A stretch of DNA of 64,000 nucleotides from Labrys wisconsinensis. Lineage in GTDB: Bacteria; Pseudomonadota; Alphaproteobacteria; Rhizobiales; Labraceae. The DNA is taken from the NCBI RefSeq assembly GCF_030814995.1, contig NZ_JAUSVX010000016.1, positions 124,001 to 188,000 of the forward strand, read 5' to 3'. Below, piece after piece: positions 41,848 through 50,687 of the stretch (position 1 is the stretch's first letter; each line of letters starts with the position of its first letter). The notes beneath the pieces were generated by a model, which was given only the letters and a program-made list of their open reading frames with translations, was not told the DNA's origin and made no database searches. Made by a program: the position numbers and the translations under genes.

Positions 41848-42831
41848 TCACCGCACCAGCCGCTCGCGGCCGTAGAGCAGCAGCATGACGATGATGACCA
41901 GGCCGTAAATGACCTGGCGGCCGAATTCCTCGATCTGCATCACCGACAGGATCGACTGCAGCAGCGTGATCAGGATGACGCCGGCGACGGTGCCGAGATA
42001 GGAGCCCCGCCCGCCGAGGATCGAGGTGCCGCCGAGGACGACGGCGGCGATCGAGGGCAGCAGGTAGGGATCGCCCATGGCCTGGGCCGCCTTGCTGGCA
42101 TAGCCGGCCAGCAGCACGCCGCCGAAGGCGGAGAGGCCGCCCGAGATGGCGAAGGCGAGCATCACCACGCGCTGCGTCGCCACGCCCGAGAGATAGGCGG
42201 CCCGCTCCCGGTTGCCGATGGCGTAGACGGCCCGCCCGAAGGTGGTCCGGGTCAGCAGGAAGACGGCCGCCGCGCCGACCAGGGCCCAGACGATCAGGCC
42301 GTTGGGGATGCCGAAGGCGACATCGCCGGTGGCGATGAAGCGCATGGCGGGCGAGGCCGAATCCTGCGGCGCGGCCCCGCCGGTGAAGGCGACCATCAGG
42401 CCCTGGGCGACCGCGTTGACCGCCAGGGTGACGATCATCGAGGGGATGCGCAGATAGGCCACGCCGATGCCGCTGACGATGCCGAGGGCGACGCCGCAGG
42501 CGACCCCGAAGGGGATGGCGATGAGGTTGCCGGCGACGCCGTAGGCCGTGGCGGCCGAAGCCATCATGCCGCCCATCGCCACCACCCAGGGCACCGACAG
42601 GTCGATCTGGCCGAGCAGGATGACGATCATCATGCCGGTGGCGATCACCCCGAGGAAGGAGGCGACCTTGAGCTGCTGCAGGAGATAGTCCGCCGACAGG
42701 AAGTTGGGGGAATAGAGGCTGCCGACCAGGAGCAGCAGCAGGATGCAGCCGAAGGCGGCGGCGACGGCCGGATCGATGCGGCGCAGCCAGGCGGCACGGG
42801 CGGGGGCGGTCTGCGCGTCCTCGGAGCTCAT
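41848..42831 (-). CDS. CUT2 sugar ABC transporter permease (second)
   Basis: A 327-residue RbsC/YjfF-type permease with about ten hydrophobic segments, including FLGVIATGMMIVILLGQIDLSV with the family's G-IDLS motif, and IAAVVLGGTSILGGRGSYLGT near the end, another RbsC/XylH hallmark. It lies 8 bp after the first permease gene. Two permease genes with one ATPase resemble the YtfT-YjfF arrangement, where the pair forms a heterodimeric channel. The sugar is not determinable. Confidence 0.9.
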   Translation of the reverse strand: MSSEDAQTAPARAAWLRRIDPAVAAAFGCILLLLLVGSLYSPNFLSADYLLQQLKVASFLGVIATGMMIVILLGQIDLSVPWVVAMGGMMASAATAYGVAGNLIAIPFGVACGVALGIVSGIGVAYLRIPSMIVTLAVNAVAQGLMVAFTGGAAPQDSASPAMRFIATGDVAFGIPNGLIVWALVGAAAVFLLTRTTFGRAVYAIGNRERAAYLSGVATQRVVMLAFAISGGLSAFGGVLLAGYASKAAQAMGDPYLLPSIAAVVLGGTSILGGRGSYLGTVAGVILITLLQSILSVMQIEEFGRQVIYGLVIIVMLLLYGRERLVR

Positions 42832-42839
42832 CGGGGGCC

Positions 42840-43826
42840 TCAGCCGAACAGATCGAGACGGTTGCGCACCTGGAACAGCCGCGCCGCCCCGAGCGACACC
42901 GCCAGCAGCAGCACGACGCCCTGGAACAGCGGCTGCCAGAGCGGATCGAGGTCGAAGACGAACAGGAGGTCGCCGATGGTGCGGAAGGCGAAGGCGCCGA
43001 AGATGGCGCCGACCGCGCTGCCGACGCCGCCGAACAGGGAGACGCCGCCGAGCACCACCGCGGCGATGGAATAGAGCGTGTAGGTCGCTCCGTTCGCCGC
43101 CGAGGCTTCGCCGGAATAGGTGAAGAAGGTGAGGTAGAGCCCGCCGATCCCGGCCAGCAGGCCGGAAAGCGCATAGGCGGCGAACTTGGCCGGGCGGATC
43201 GGCACGCCCGACATGTAGGCGGCGAGCTCGGACGAGCCGGTGGCGTAGACGGCGCGCCCGATCACCGAGCGGCGGAACGGCACCCACACCACCAGCACCA
43301 CGGCGGCGAGCGCCACCAGGCTGGCCGGGACGCCGCCCGGCAGCTGGCCGGTGAGGGCGTCGGCGATGTCGGAGTTGAAGTCGTCGGCCCCGCCCGGCAC
43401 CGGCCTCAGCCAGAGGGCGATGCCGAAATAGACCGCGCCGGTGGCGATGGTCGCGACGATCGGCTGCAGCCGGCCGTAGATGACGATCAGGCCGTTGACC
43501 ATGCCGCAGACGAGGCCCGCCGCCAGCACGGCTGCGATGCCGAGGCCGGCCTGCGCCGGCCCGCCGGCGACAAGGGAGGAGGCCAGGCAATTGGTCAGGA
43601 TGAAGATCGAGCCGACGGAGAGGTCGATGCCGGCGGTCAGCACCACCAGGGTCTGGGCCATGGCGACCAGGGCGAGCAGCACGCCCTTGTTGGCGGCCGT
43701 GGTCACCACGTTGGCGGTGAAGCCGGCCGGGTGGTTGGCGACGTAGATGACGAACATCAAGACGAAGATGGCGAACGCCACCAGCGTGCCGCGATGCTCG
43801 GCGAAGCGGTAGCGCCAGTCGGTCAC
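42840..43826 (-). CDS. CUT2 sugar ABC transporter permease (first)
   Basis: A 328-residue RbsC-type permease: NKGVLLALVAMAQTLVVLTAGIDLSVGS (read in pieces) near residue 45, NGLIVIYGRLQPIVATIATGA, and IAAVVLGGVSLFGGVGSAVGA near residue 255, all family signatures. The ATG overlaps the ATPase stop by four bases. It likely forms a heterodimeric channel with the next permease. Confidence 0.92.
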   Translation of the reverse strand: MTDWRYRFAEHRGTLVAFAIFVLMFVIYVANHPAGFTANVVTTAANKGVLLALVAMAQTLVVLTAGIDLSVGSIFILTNCLASSLVAGGPAQAGLGIAAVLAAGLVCGMVNGLIVIYGRLQPIVATIATGAVYFGIALWLRPVPGGADDFNSDIADALTGQLPGGVPASLVALAAVVLVVWVPFRRSVIGRAVYATGSSELAAYMSGVPIRPAKFAAYALSGLLAGIGGLYLTFFTYSGEASAANGATYTLYSIAAVVLGGVSLFGGVGSAVGAIFGAFAFRTIGDLLFVFDLDPLWQPLFQGVVLLLAVSLGAARLFQVRNRLDLFG

Positions 43827-45370
43827 GCCTCCACCGCCGGCCGGCGGCCGGCCTCCCCTGCTTGGGCCGCGATGTTGAGCGCGCTGGCGATCAGCGCCCG
43901 CTCGGTGATGCCGGCGCCGACCAGCTCGCGCTTCACGGCCCCGTCATAGAGCACCAGGACGCGATCGCAGCAGCCGACCAGCTCGTCATAGTCGGTGGAG
44001 TAGAACAGGATGGCGGCGCCGGCATCGGCGAGCCGGCGCAGGAGCTGGTAGATCTCCTGCTTGGTGCCGACGTCGATGCCGCGGGTGGGATCGTTGAGCA
44101 GGATGATGCGCGGCGCGCGCATCAGCCATTTGGCGATCACCACCTTCTGCTGGTTGCCGCCGGAGAGCGCCCCGACCGGGATGGCGGTGCCGGCGGTGCG
44201 GATGGCCAGCAGCTTGATCATGTCGTCGATCGCCCGGCGCTCCGCCGCCCGGTCGACCACGCCGCCGCGCGACAGCCGGTCGAGCGCGGCGAAGGAGAGG
44301 TTGTCGCCGACCGACATCGGCAGCATCAGGCCCTCTGTCTTGCGGTCCTCGGGGATGAGAGCCATGTCGATGCCCGCCGCCTTGGCGGCGCGGGGCGAGG
44401 CGAGGCGCACCGGCCTGCCGTCGATCAGCATCGTGCCGGTGACGCCCTTGAGCACGCCGAACAGGGCGAGCAGCAATTCGCGCTGGCCCTGGCCGTCGAG
44501 GCCGCCGAGGCCGACCACCTCGCCGGCGCGGGCGGCGAGCGAGATGTCCTTGAGGCGCTGCGTCCAGGAAAGGCCCCGCACCTCCAGCACCGGCGCCGCC
44601 TCGCGCGGCGCCGCGGGCGGACGCGGCGGGAAGACGTGGCTGTATTCGCGGCCGATCATCAGCTCGACCACCTCGTTGTCGGACTTGGCGCCGGCCTGGT
44701 AGGTGGCGACGTTGCGGCCGTTGCGGAACACCGTGCACTCGTCGGCGATCTCGGCGATCTCGTGCATGCGGTGGGAGATGTAGAGCAGCGCCAGCCCCTC
44801 CGAGCGCAGCTGGCGCAGCACGGCCATCACCTTGGCGACGTCGGCGGCGGTCAGGGCCGATGTCGCCTCGTCGAGGATGAGGATGCGCGGGCGGCGCGCC
44901 AGCGCCTTGGCGATCTCGACGATCTGGCGGCGCGACAGCGGCAGGTCCTTGACCGGCGCCATGGGATGGATGTCGCTGCCGCCGGCCCGGGCCAGCGCTT
45001 CCTCGGCGAGGCGGCGCTGGGCGCGCCGGTCGATCATGCCGAAGCGCCGCGGCGGCCGGCTGATCAGGATGTTGTCGGCGACGGAGAGGTCGGGGATCAG
45101 CGACAGTTCCTGGAAGATGCAGACGATGCCGGCATCGCCGGCCGCCGCCGGATCGGCGAAACGGACCTCGCGGCCCTCCAGCACCATGCGTCCCTCGTCC
45201 GGCGCCACCACCCCGGCCATGATCTTGATCAGGGTGGACTTGCCGGCGCCGTTCTCGCCCAGGATGGCATGGACGCTGCCGCCGCGCACGGCGAGCGAGG
45301 CCTTCTCCAGGGCGCGAACGCCGCCGTAGCGCTTGGAGACGGCGTCGAGATGCAACAGGGGAGCGTCCAT
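43823..45370 (-). CDS. CUT2 sugar ABC transporter ATPase, duplicated NBD (RbsA/YtfR type)
   Basis: A 515-residue double ABC ATPase. The N-terminal NBD has Walker A GENGAGKSTL near residue 38, signature LPLSRRQIVEIAKAL and Walker B ILILDEATSAL. The C-terminal NBD has a degenerate Walker A region (GLGGLDGQGQRELL), signature LSGGNQQKVVIAKWL and Walker B IILLNDPTRGID. The degenerate second Walker A is normal for RbsA-type proteins. ATG 45370 gives the standard start MDAPLLHL. A stem-loop lies between it and the upstream binding-protein gene, likely lowering its expression relative to the binding protein. Confidence 0.93.
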   Translation of the reverse strand: MDAPLLHLDAVSKRYGGVRALEKASLAVRGGSVHAILGENGAGKSTLIKIMAGVVAPDEGRMVLEGREVRFADPAAAGDAGIVCIFQELSLIPDLSVADNILISRPPRRFGMIDRRAQRRLAEEALARAGGSDIHPMAPVKDLPLSRRQIVEIAKALARRPRILILDEATSALTAADVAKVMAVLRQLRSEGLALLYISHRMHEIAEIADECTVFRNGRNVATYQAGAKSDNEVVELMIGREYSHVFPPRPPAAPREAAPVLEVRGLSWTQRLKDISLAARAGEVVGLGGLDGQGQRELLLALFGVLKGVTGTMLIDGRPVRLASPRAAKAAGIDMALIPEDRKTEGLMLPMSVGDNLSFAALDRLSRGGVVDRAAERRAIDDMIKLLAIRTAGTAIPVGALSGGNQQKVVIAKWLMRAPRIILLNDPTRGIDVGTKQEIYQLLRRLADAGAAILFYSTDYDELVGCCDRVLVLYDGAVKRELVGAGITERALIASALNIAAQAGEAGRRPAVEA

Positions 45371-45429
45371 CCGGCCTCCGGGGTGAGAAGGCCGCAAGGG
45401 CCCTCCGCGACGCCTGATCAGGAGGAGGC

Positions 45430-45455
45430 GCGGCGGAAGCGGTTGCTTCCGCCGC
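45430..45455 (-). terminator. Intercistronic stem-loop after the sugar-binding protein gene
   Basis: GCGGCGGAAGC-GGTT-GCTTCCGCCGC is a perfect 11-bp stem with a 4-nt loop, 7 bp after the stop codon. No U-tract follows on the minus strand. It probably acts as an RNA stabiliser or partial attenuator that keeps the binding protein in excess over the ATPase and permeases, as in many ABC operons. Confidence 0.7.
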
Positions 45456-45461
45456 TGCCGG

Positions 45462-46604
45462 CTACTGGTTCTGCTCGCTCTGGCCCATGATCTCCTGCGC
45501 CGTGAAGTTGATGCCGCAGGTCGGGAAGGCGTTGCCGACGAAGAAGTTGGGCGACTGGTTCGAATAATAGTTGTCGCCGTCCTTGAAGTTCGGATCCTCG
45601 ACGATGGCGAGCGGCAGCTTCACCGATTGCGGCACGACCTTGCCTTCGAGCGCGTCGATCGCGGTCTTGATTGCGACGGCGACCTGGGCCGGGCCGGTGC
45701 CGGCCGAGGAGCACTTCAGGCCCTCGGCCGAATATTTGCCGCAGAAGGTGCGGAAGCCGTTCTCGGTCTCCGCGCCGATCGGCACCCAGGGATGCTTGGC
45801 GTCGATCATCGCCTGGACGATGCCGGTGTCGCCGCCCTGGGAGGTGATGCCGTCGAACTTCTTGTGCACGGCGATGGCGTCGGCGGTGGCCTTCTGGGCG
45901 GTGGGGTCGTCCCACTTGCCGACCACCTCGACCACGTCCCACTTCTTGCCGGTGGCGTCGAGGGTCTCGTGGATGCCGTTGTGACGGTCCGTGTCGACCG
46001 AGGTGCCGGCGACGCCGCGGACCTCGAGGATCTTGCCGCCGTTCGGCAGGTGGCTGGCCAGCCACTTGCCCCAGAGCACGCCCAGGCCCTTCTGGTCGAC
46101 GTTGACGTTGATCGCGTCCTCGGTGTCGAGGGTGTTGTCGAAGGCGACCAGGACGACGCCGGCGGCCCGGGCGCGCTTGATCACCGGCGCGAAGGCCTTG
46201 GGGTTCTGGGCGTTGACGACGATGGCGTCATAGCCGGAATCGATGAAGTTGTTGATGGCCGAGATCTGCGCGGCGACGTCCTCGCCGGTCGAGACCACCT
46301 TGAACTCCTTCAGCTTGGCCTTGACCTCGGGCTGGGCGGCATAGGCCTTCGCCGTCTTGATCATCTGGATGCGCCAGGTGTTGGCGATATAGCCGTTGGC
46401 GAGCGCGACGCGGAAGGGCCCGGTCTTGGCCGGGAACTTGAAGAACTTGGTCTTGTCCGTCCACGGCACATAGCATTGCGGGTCGGCGGCCGGACCGCTG
46501 ACCAGCTCGGGGCCGGCAGCCAGCGCCGGGCCGGCCAGGACGCTCGATACCAGCAGCGCCGCACCGAGGGCGAGCCTGTGGCGGGAATGCGCATTCACGG
46601 TCAT
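45462..46604 (-). CDS. CUT2 sugar-binding protein (Peripla_BP_4 type)
   Basis: A 380-residue periplasmic binding protein. Signal peptide at residues 1-29 (RLALGAALLVSSVLAGPALA). The mature part has the RbsB/YtfQ-like pattern: FRVALANGYIANTWRIQMIK, DVAAQISAINNFIDSGYDAIVVNAQ, VVLVAFDNTLDTEDAINVNVDQ and ILEVRGVAGTSVDTDRHNG. It delivers a monosaccharide-like ligand to the two permeases. It is the first gene of the operon, expressed from a strong promoter overlapping a LacI-type operator. Confidence 0.92.
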   Translation of the reverse strand: MTVNAHSRHRLALGAALLVSSVLAGPALAAGPELVSGPAADPQCYVPWTDKTKFFKFPAKTGPFRVALANGYIANTWRIQMIKTAKAYAAQPEVKAKLKEFKVVSTGEDVAAQISAINNFIDSGYDAIVVNAQNPKAFAPVIKRARAAGVVLVAFDNTLDTEDAINVNVDQKGLGVLWGKWLASHLPNGGKILEVRGVAGTSVDTDRHNGIHETLDATGKKWDVVEVVGKWDDPTAQKATADAIAVHKKFDGITSQGGDTGIVQAMIDAKHPWVPIGAETENGFRTFCGKYSAEGLKCSSAGTGPAQVAVAIKTAIDALEGKVVPQSVKLPLAIVEDPNFKDGDNYYSNQSPNFFVGNAFPTCGINFTAQEIMGQSEQNQ

Positions 46605-46760
46605 GGATGATCCTCCCATTTGCGATGGATCGACGCGTCGCCCGGCGGGCGACCTGTTCTTGATCTTGTTGGTCCTGCGCCTGCACTTGCCGTCGCGACG
46701 CTCCCCAGGGGAAGCTCGCGCATTCGAGCCCATTATTCTTCTCGCTCGAAGGTAAGAAAT

Positions 46761-46789
46761 AGAATATTGTCTGATGAAAGCGCTGTCAA
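46761..46789 (-). promoter_or_regulatory. Sugar-transport promoter with LacI-type operator
   Basis: On the minus strand, TTGACA (46789-46784) and TATTCT (46766-46761) are 17 bp apart, a near-ideal promoter for the transport operon. TGAAAGCGCTGTCA (46775-46788) is a 14-bp palindrome with one mismatch and a central CG-type core overlapping the -35 box. It is a probable site for the divergent LacI regulator. Confidence 0.75.
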
Positions 46790-46871
46790 CGACGCAGTAT
46801 GCTGCGCCGCACAAGACGCAGGACGCGGGAGACCCCGCTCCAGGAGGAAGGCTGGGCCGGCACGGACATCG

Positions 46872-47966
46872 ATGAGACCGGGAGAAACGGATGTCGCGCC
46901 CGGCCAGGGTCGCCGGCGCACCACGCTTTCGGACGTGGCGGCACGCGCCGGCGTCAGCCCCGTGACGGTGTCGCGCGCCCTGCGCCGGCCGGACATGGTC
47001 TCGGCCGACCTCAGGGCCCGGATCGACCAGGCCGTGCGCGAGCTCGCCTATATCCCGAACCAGCTGGCGAGCGCCCTCGCCTCGGCCCGCACCCACATGG
47101 TGGGCGTGGTGATCCCGTCGCTGACCAACGGCGTCTTCGCCGACTATCTCAGGGCCCTGCACGACCTGTTCGTGCCGGCGGGGATCCAGCTCCTGGTCTC
47201 CAACTCGCGCTATTCGCCGGTGGAGGAGGAGGCGGCGATCGCCACCATCCTCGGCCAGAGCCCGGAGGCGATCATCGTCGCCGGCATCGACCAGACCGCA
47301 CGCGCCCGGCGCCTGCTCGAGCGGGCCGGCATCCCGGTGGTGCAGACCATGGAGCTCGCCGAGGATCCCGTCGACATCAATATCGGCCTGTCCCAGCACG
47401 AGGCCGGCCTGGCGGCGACGCGCTACCTCATCGGGCTCGGCCACCGGCGCATCGGCCACATCTCGGCCCGGCTCGATCCGCGCTCGCGCCGGCGCGCCGC
47501 CGGCTATGCCGCGGCGATGGAGCAGGCCGGGCTCGGGCGCGAGCCGCTGCTGGCGGCGACGCTGCGCCCCTCCACGGTGGCGCTCGGCGCCGAGCTCCTC
47601 GGCAGCCTGCTGGCCCGGGAGAGGCGGCTCGAAGCGGCCTTCTGCTGCAATGACGACCTCGCCCTCGGCGCGCTGTTCGAATGCCAGCGCCGCGGCATCC
47701 GCGTCCCCGGCGACATCGCCCTCATCGGCTTCAACGACCTGGAATTCTGCGCCAGTGCCTTTCCCTCGCTCTCCTCGGTGGCGGTGCCGCGCTACGAGAT
47801 GGGCCGGCGGGCGGGCGAGATCGTGCTGGAGGTCATCCGCGGCTCCGGCAACCGCCCGGCGACGCGCCGGATCGACCTCGGCTTCGCCATCCGCGAGCGC
47901 CAGAGCACGAGCCCGCGGGACGCGGCCGGGCAAGCCGGCCGGAGCCCGGCGGCATCGCAGGCCTGA
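46872..47966 (+). CDS. LacI-family regulator of the sugar transporter
   Basis: A 364-residue repressor: helix-turn-helix RTTLSDVAARAGVSPVTVSRAL near residue 17 (read in pieces), hinge YIPNQLASALASARTHMVGV, then a sensor domain with GLGHRRIGHISAR and ALIGFNDLEFCAS. The sequence resembles GntR-type (gluconate repressor) LacI members, but that does not prove gluconate as effector. It is divergent from the sugar-binding protein gene, with a palindromic operator in between. ATG 46872 starts the product MRPGETDV just before the DNA-binding domain; the upstream frame is antisense to the promoter. Confidence 0.9.
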   Translation: MRPGETDVAPGQGRRRTTLSDVAARAGVSPVTVSRALRRPDMVSADLRARIDQAVRELAYIPNQLASALASARTHMVGVVIPSLTNGVFADYLRALHDLFVPAGIQLLVSNSRYSPVEEEAAIATILGQSPEAIIVAGIDQTARARRLLERAGIPVVQTMELAEDPVDINIGLSQHEAGLAATRYLIGLGHRRIGHISARLDPRSRRRAAGYAAAMEQAGLGREPLLAATLRPSTVALGAELLGSLLARERRLEAAFCCNDDLALGALFECQRRGIRVPGDIALIGFNDLEFCASAFPSLSSVAVPRYEMGRRAGEIVLEVIRGSGNRPATRRIDLGFAIRERQSTSPRDAAGQAGRSPAASQA

Positions 47967-48100
47967 ACCCCGCAGCCCGCCCCGATTGCAGCCGGCGGAC
48001 CGGCGCGGCCATGACCTCGGAGGTAATTGCGGGGGCGCGGCGGCGACCGCATGGTTCGCGGGCCTGGCACGACCAGGCGACACGAACCGGAGCCTTCCCG

Positions 48101-48466
48101 ATGACCGACGCAGCCACCATCGCCGACCGCTACATCGCAGTCTGGAACGAAGCGGACCCGGCGCGCCGCCGCGATCTCCTCGCCAGCGGCTGGGCGGAGG
48201 ACGCCACCTATCGCGACCCGCTGATGCAGGGCCGCGGCCACGGCGAGATCGACGGCCTGATCGCGGCCGTGCAGGCGCGCTTCCCCGGCTGGCGCTTCGC
48301 CCTCGCCGGCCGCCCCGACGGCTTCGCCGACCATGTGCGCTTCTCCTGGGAGCTCGGTCCCGAGGACGGCGAGCGTCCGATCGGCGGCACCGACTTCGCC
48401 GTGCTCGACGGCGGTCGCCTCAAGGTGGTGACGGGCTTCCTCGACAAGGTGCCCGCCGGCGCCTGA
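48101..48466 (+). CDS. SnoaL/NTF2-like protein
   Basis: A 121-residue NTF2-fold protein: IADRYIAVWNEADPARRRDLLA, then WAEDATYRDPLMQGRGHGEI, IDGLIAAVQARFPGWRFALA and a C-terminal LKVVTGFLDKVPAG. Such proteins bind or isomerise small molecules. It precedes an alpha/beta hydrolase and an XRE regulator with an MmyB-type domain on the same strand, a frequent grouping. ATG 48101 follows an AGCC-rich gap with a weak ribosome site. Confidence 0.8.
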   Translation: MTDAATIADRYIAVWNEADPARRRDLLASGWAEDATYRDPLMQGRGHGEIDGLIAAVQARFPGWRFALAGRPDGFADHVRFSWELGPEDGERPIGGTDFAVLDGGRLKVVTGFLDKVPAGA

Positions 48467-48538
48467 AGCCGGCGCCGGGACGCGGCGGGGCGACGGGCTC
48501 CGCCGCATCCGCTCCCCTTCTCACCGAGGCAGATCATC

Positions 48539-49417
48539 ATGAGACGGATCGACGAAACCGCCGGCATGCCGGCCGACGAGCCCTTCGGCATCCGCAGCGC
48601 TCCGAACCAGGTCCGCACCGCCGACGGCACCACCCTGTTCGTCCGCGACTGGGGCGAGGGCCGGCCGGTGCTGTTCCTGTCGGGCTGGACGCTCAATGCC
48701 GACATGTGGGCCTACCAGATGGAGCCGCTGTCGCGGCAGGGCCTGCGCTGCATCGCCTATGATCGGCGTGGCCATGGCCGCTCGAGCGATCCGGGCCGCG
48801 GCTACGACTACGACACCCTGGCCGACGACCTCGCCGCGGTGCTGGCCGCGCTCGACCTCTCCGACGTGATGCTGGTCGGCCACTCCTTCGCCAGCGGCGA
48901 GATCGTGCGCTACCTCACCCGCCATGCGGCGCGGCGGATCGGCCGGGTCGTGCTGGTCTCGCCGGCGGCGGTGCCCTATCTGACCAGGACGCCGGACAAT
49001 CCCGTCGGCGTCGACGCCGCGGTGTTCGAGCGCCTGCGCGAGATGCTGCTCGACGATTTCCCGGGCTGGGCCGAGACCGGCGCGGACGCCTATTTCGTGC
49101 CGGGCACGTCGCGGCCGATCAAGGACTGGACTGTTCGCATGATGATGCAGACCACGCTGCAGGCCGCGCTGGCGCTGAGCCGCATCCAGACCGCCACGGA
49201 TTTCCGCGGCGCGCTCGCCGGCATCGCCGTGCCGACGCTGGTGGTCCACGGCGACCGCGATGCCTCCGCCCCGCTCGACCTCACCGGCCGGCCGGCGGCG
49301 GCCCTGATCCCCGGCGCCCGGCTGGCAATCTACGAGGATGGGCCGCACGGGCTCTACTTCACCCACAAGGAGCGGCTGAACCGCGACCTCCTCGCCTTCG
49401 CGGGAGCCGTGCCGTGA
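48539..49417 (+). CDS. Alpha/beta hydrolase (haloperoxidase/esterase-like)
   Basis: A 292-residue enzyme with oxyanion motif LFLSGWTLNADMW, the YDRRGHGRSSDPG segment, nucleophile elbow VGHSFASG (Ser near residue 122), catalytic Asp in HGDRDASAPL and His in DGPHGLYFTH. The GHS-F and RGHGRS pattern places it with cofactor-free haloperoxidase-like esterases. The stop overlaps the start of the XRE gene, so expression is coupled. The substrate is unknown. Confidence 0.9.
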   Translation: MRRIDETAGMPADEPFGIRSAPNQVRTADGTTLFVRDWGEGRPVLFLSGWTLNADMWAYQMEPLSRQGLRCIAYDRRGHGRSSDPGRGYDYDTLADDLAAVLAALDLSDVMLVGHSFASGEIVRYLTRHAARRIGRVVLVSPAAVPYLTRTPDNPVGVDAAVFERLREMLLDDFPGWAETGADAYFVPGTSRPIKDWTVRMMMQTTLQAALALSRIQTATDFRGALAGIAVPTLVVHGDRDASAPLDLTGRPAAALIPGARLAIYEDGPHGLYFTHKERLNRDLLAFAGAVP

Positions 49418-50241
49418 TGCCGGCCCGCACCGTCGGCGAAGCCCTGCGCGACTGGCGCCAGCGCCGGCGCATGAGCCAGCTCGACCTCGCGCTCGAGGCG
49501 GAGATCTCGCAGCGGCATCTGAGCTTCCTCGAAAGCGGCCGTTCGCTGCCGAGCCGGGAGATGCTGCTGCATCTGGCCGAGCGGCTGGAGGTGCCGCTGC
49601 GCGAGCGCAATCCGATGCTGCTGGCCGCCGGCTATGCGCCGGTCTATGCCGAGCGCCGGCTCGACGATCCGGCGATGAAGCCGGCGCGCGAGGCGATCGA
49701 GCTGGTGCTCCGGGGACACGAACCCTTCCCGGCCCTGGCGGTCGACCGGCACTGGACGCTGGTCTCGGCCAATGCGGCGCTCGGGCCGCTGCTGGCCGAG
49801 GTGCGCGACGCGGCGCTGCTGCGCCCGCCGGTCAACGTGCTGCGCCTCGCCCTGCACCCCGCGGGCCTGGCGCCGGCCATCGCCAACCTGCCGGAATGGC
49901 GCGCCCACCTCCTGGACCGGCTGCGCCACCAGATCGCCGTCGGCGGCGACACGGTGCTGTCGGACCTGATGCGCGAGCTCGCCGCCTATCCCGTGCCAGC
50001 TCTGCCGGTGCCGCGACCGGCCGTGCCGGCGCGCGACTATGCCGGCGTGGTGGTGCCGCTGGAGCTGGTGACCCGGGCCGGGCCGCTCTCCTTCTTCTCC
50101 ACCACGACGGTGTTCGGCACGCCGGTCGACGTCACGCTGTCGGAGCTGGCGCTGGAATCCTTCTTCCCCGCCGACGCCGCCACGGCCGAGCGCCTGCGCG
50201 CCCTCGCCGCCCCGGCCAAGGCTCCGGGCCTGTCGTCCTGA
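49417..50241 (+). CDS. XRE regulator with MmyB-like ligand domain
   Basis: A 274-residue protein. Residues ~5-65 form a Cro/C1-type helix-turn-helix (ALRDWRQRRRMSQLDLALEA, then ISQRHLSFLESGRSLPSREML). The remainder matches the MmyB-like ligand-binding domain seen in many of these regulators (GHEPFPALAVDRHWTLVSAN, then a Phe-rich FFSTTTVFGTPVDVTLSELAL). It probably controls the preceding hydrolase and the DUF1330 gene. ATG 49417 gives a one-base overlap (TGATG); GTG 49414 is an alternative. Confidence 0.88.
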   Translation: MPARTVGEALRDWRQRRRMSQLDLALEAEISQRHLSFLESGRSLPSREMLLHLAERLEVPLRERNPMLLAAGYAPVYAERRLDDPAMKPAREAIELVLRGHEPFPALAVDRHWTLVSANAALGPLLAEVRDAALLRPPVNVLRLALHPAGLAPAIANLPEWRAHLLDRLRHQIAVGGDTVLSDLMRELAAYPVPALPVPRPAVPARDYAGVVVPLELVTRAGPLSFFSTTTVFGTPVDVTLSELALESFFPADAATAERLRALAAPAKAPGLSS

Positions 50242-50276
50242 CCGGCACAGCCATTCCAGACCTGCAAGGACGTGTC

Positions 50277-50600
50277 ATGACAAGCTATGCCATCGCCCAT
50301 CTGCGCCAGGTCGCGCTCGGACCCGCCATCGTGGAGTATCTCCAGCGCATCGACGCGACGCTGGCGCCGTTCCGGGGCCGCTTCATCGTGCATGGCGGCG
50401 CGGTGGAGCGGCTCGAAGGCGACTGGAGCGGCGACCTGATCATGATCGCCTTCCCCGACCGCGACCATGCCCGCCGCTGGTACGCTTCGCCGGCCTACCA
50501 GGCGATCCTGCCGCTGCGGACGCAGAATTCCGTGGGCGACGTGATCTTCGTCGACGGCGTGCCGGAGGACCATCGGGCCACCGACGTGCTGGCGGCGTGA
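50277..50600 (+). CDS. DUF1330-family protein
   Basis: A 107-residue dimeric alpha/beta-barrel-type protein of DUF1330: YAIAHLRQVALGPAIVEYLQ, FRGRFIVHGGAVERLEGDW, IMIAFPDRDHARRWYASPAYQAI and a terminal VIFVDGV. The fold resembles EthD/ABM proteins; function is unknown. It follows the XRE gene by 35 bp and likely belongs to the same operon. Confidence 0.85.
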   Translation: MTSYAIAHLRQVALGPAIVEYLQRIDATLAPFRGRFIVHGGAVERLEGDWSGDLIMIAFPDRDHARRWYASPAYQAILPLRTQNSVGDVIFVDGVPEDHRATDVLAA

Positions 50601-50628
50601 GGAAAGGTACCAGGCATCGCTCTTGTCC

Positions 50629-50655
50629 AGCTTGTCGAAGTTGACAAAGTTGCAT
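50629..50655 (+). promoter_or_regulatory. Promoter/operator of the RES-Xre pair
   Basis: TTGACA (50641-50646) offers a -35 box. Around it TTGTC-GAAGTT-GACAA forms an inverted repeat (5-bp arms), and AAGTTG-ACA-AAGTTG a direct repeat. Such compact repeats are expected if the antitoxin represses its own operon. No good -10 hexamer is evident in the GC-richer bases that follow. Confidence 0.45.
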
Positions 50656-50687
50656 CCGTCTCTCACATCTGCGGCAGGAGGCCTGCG

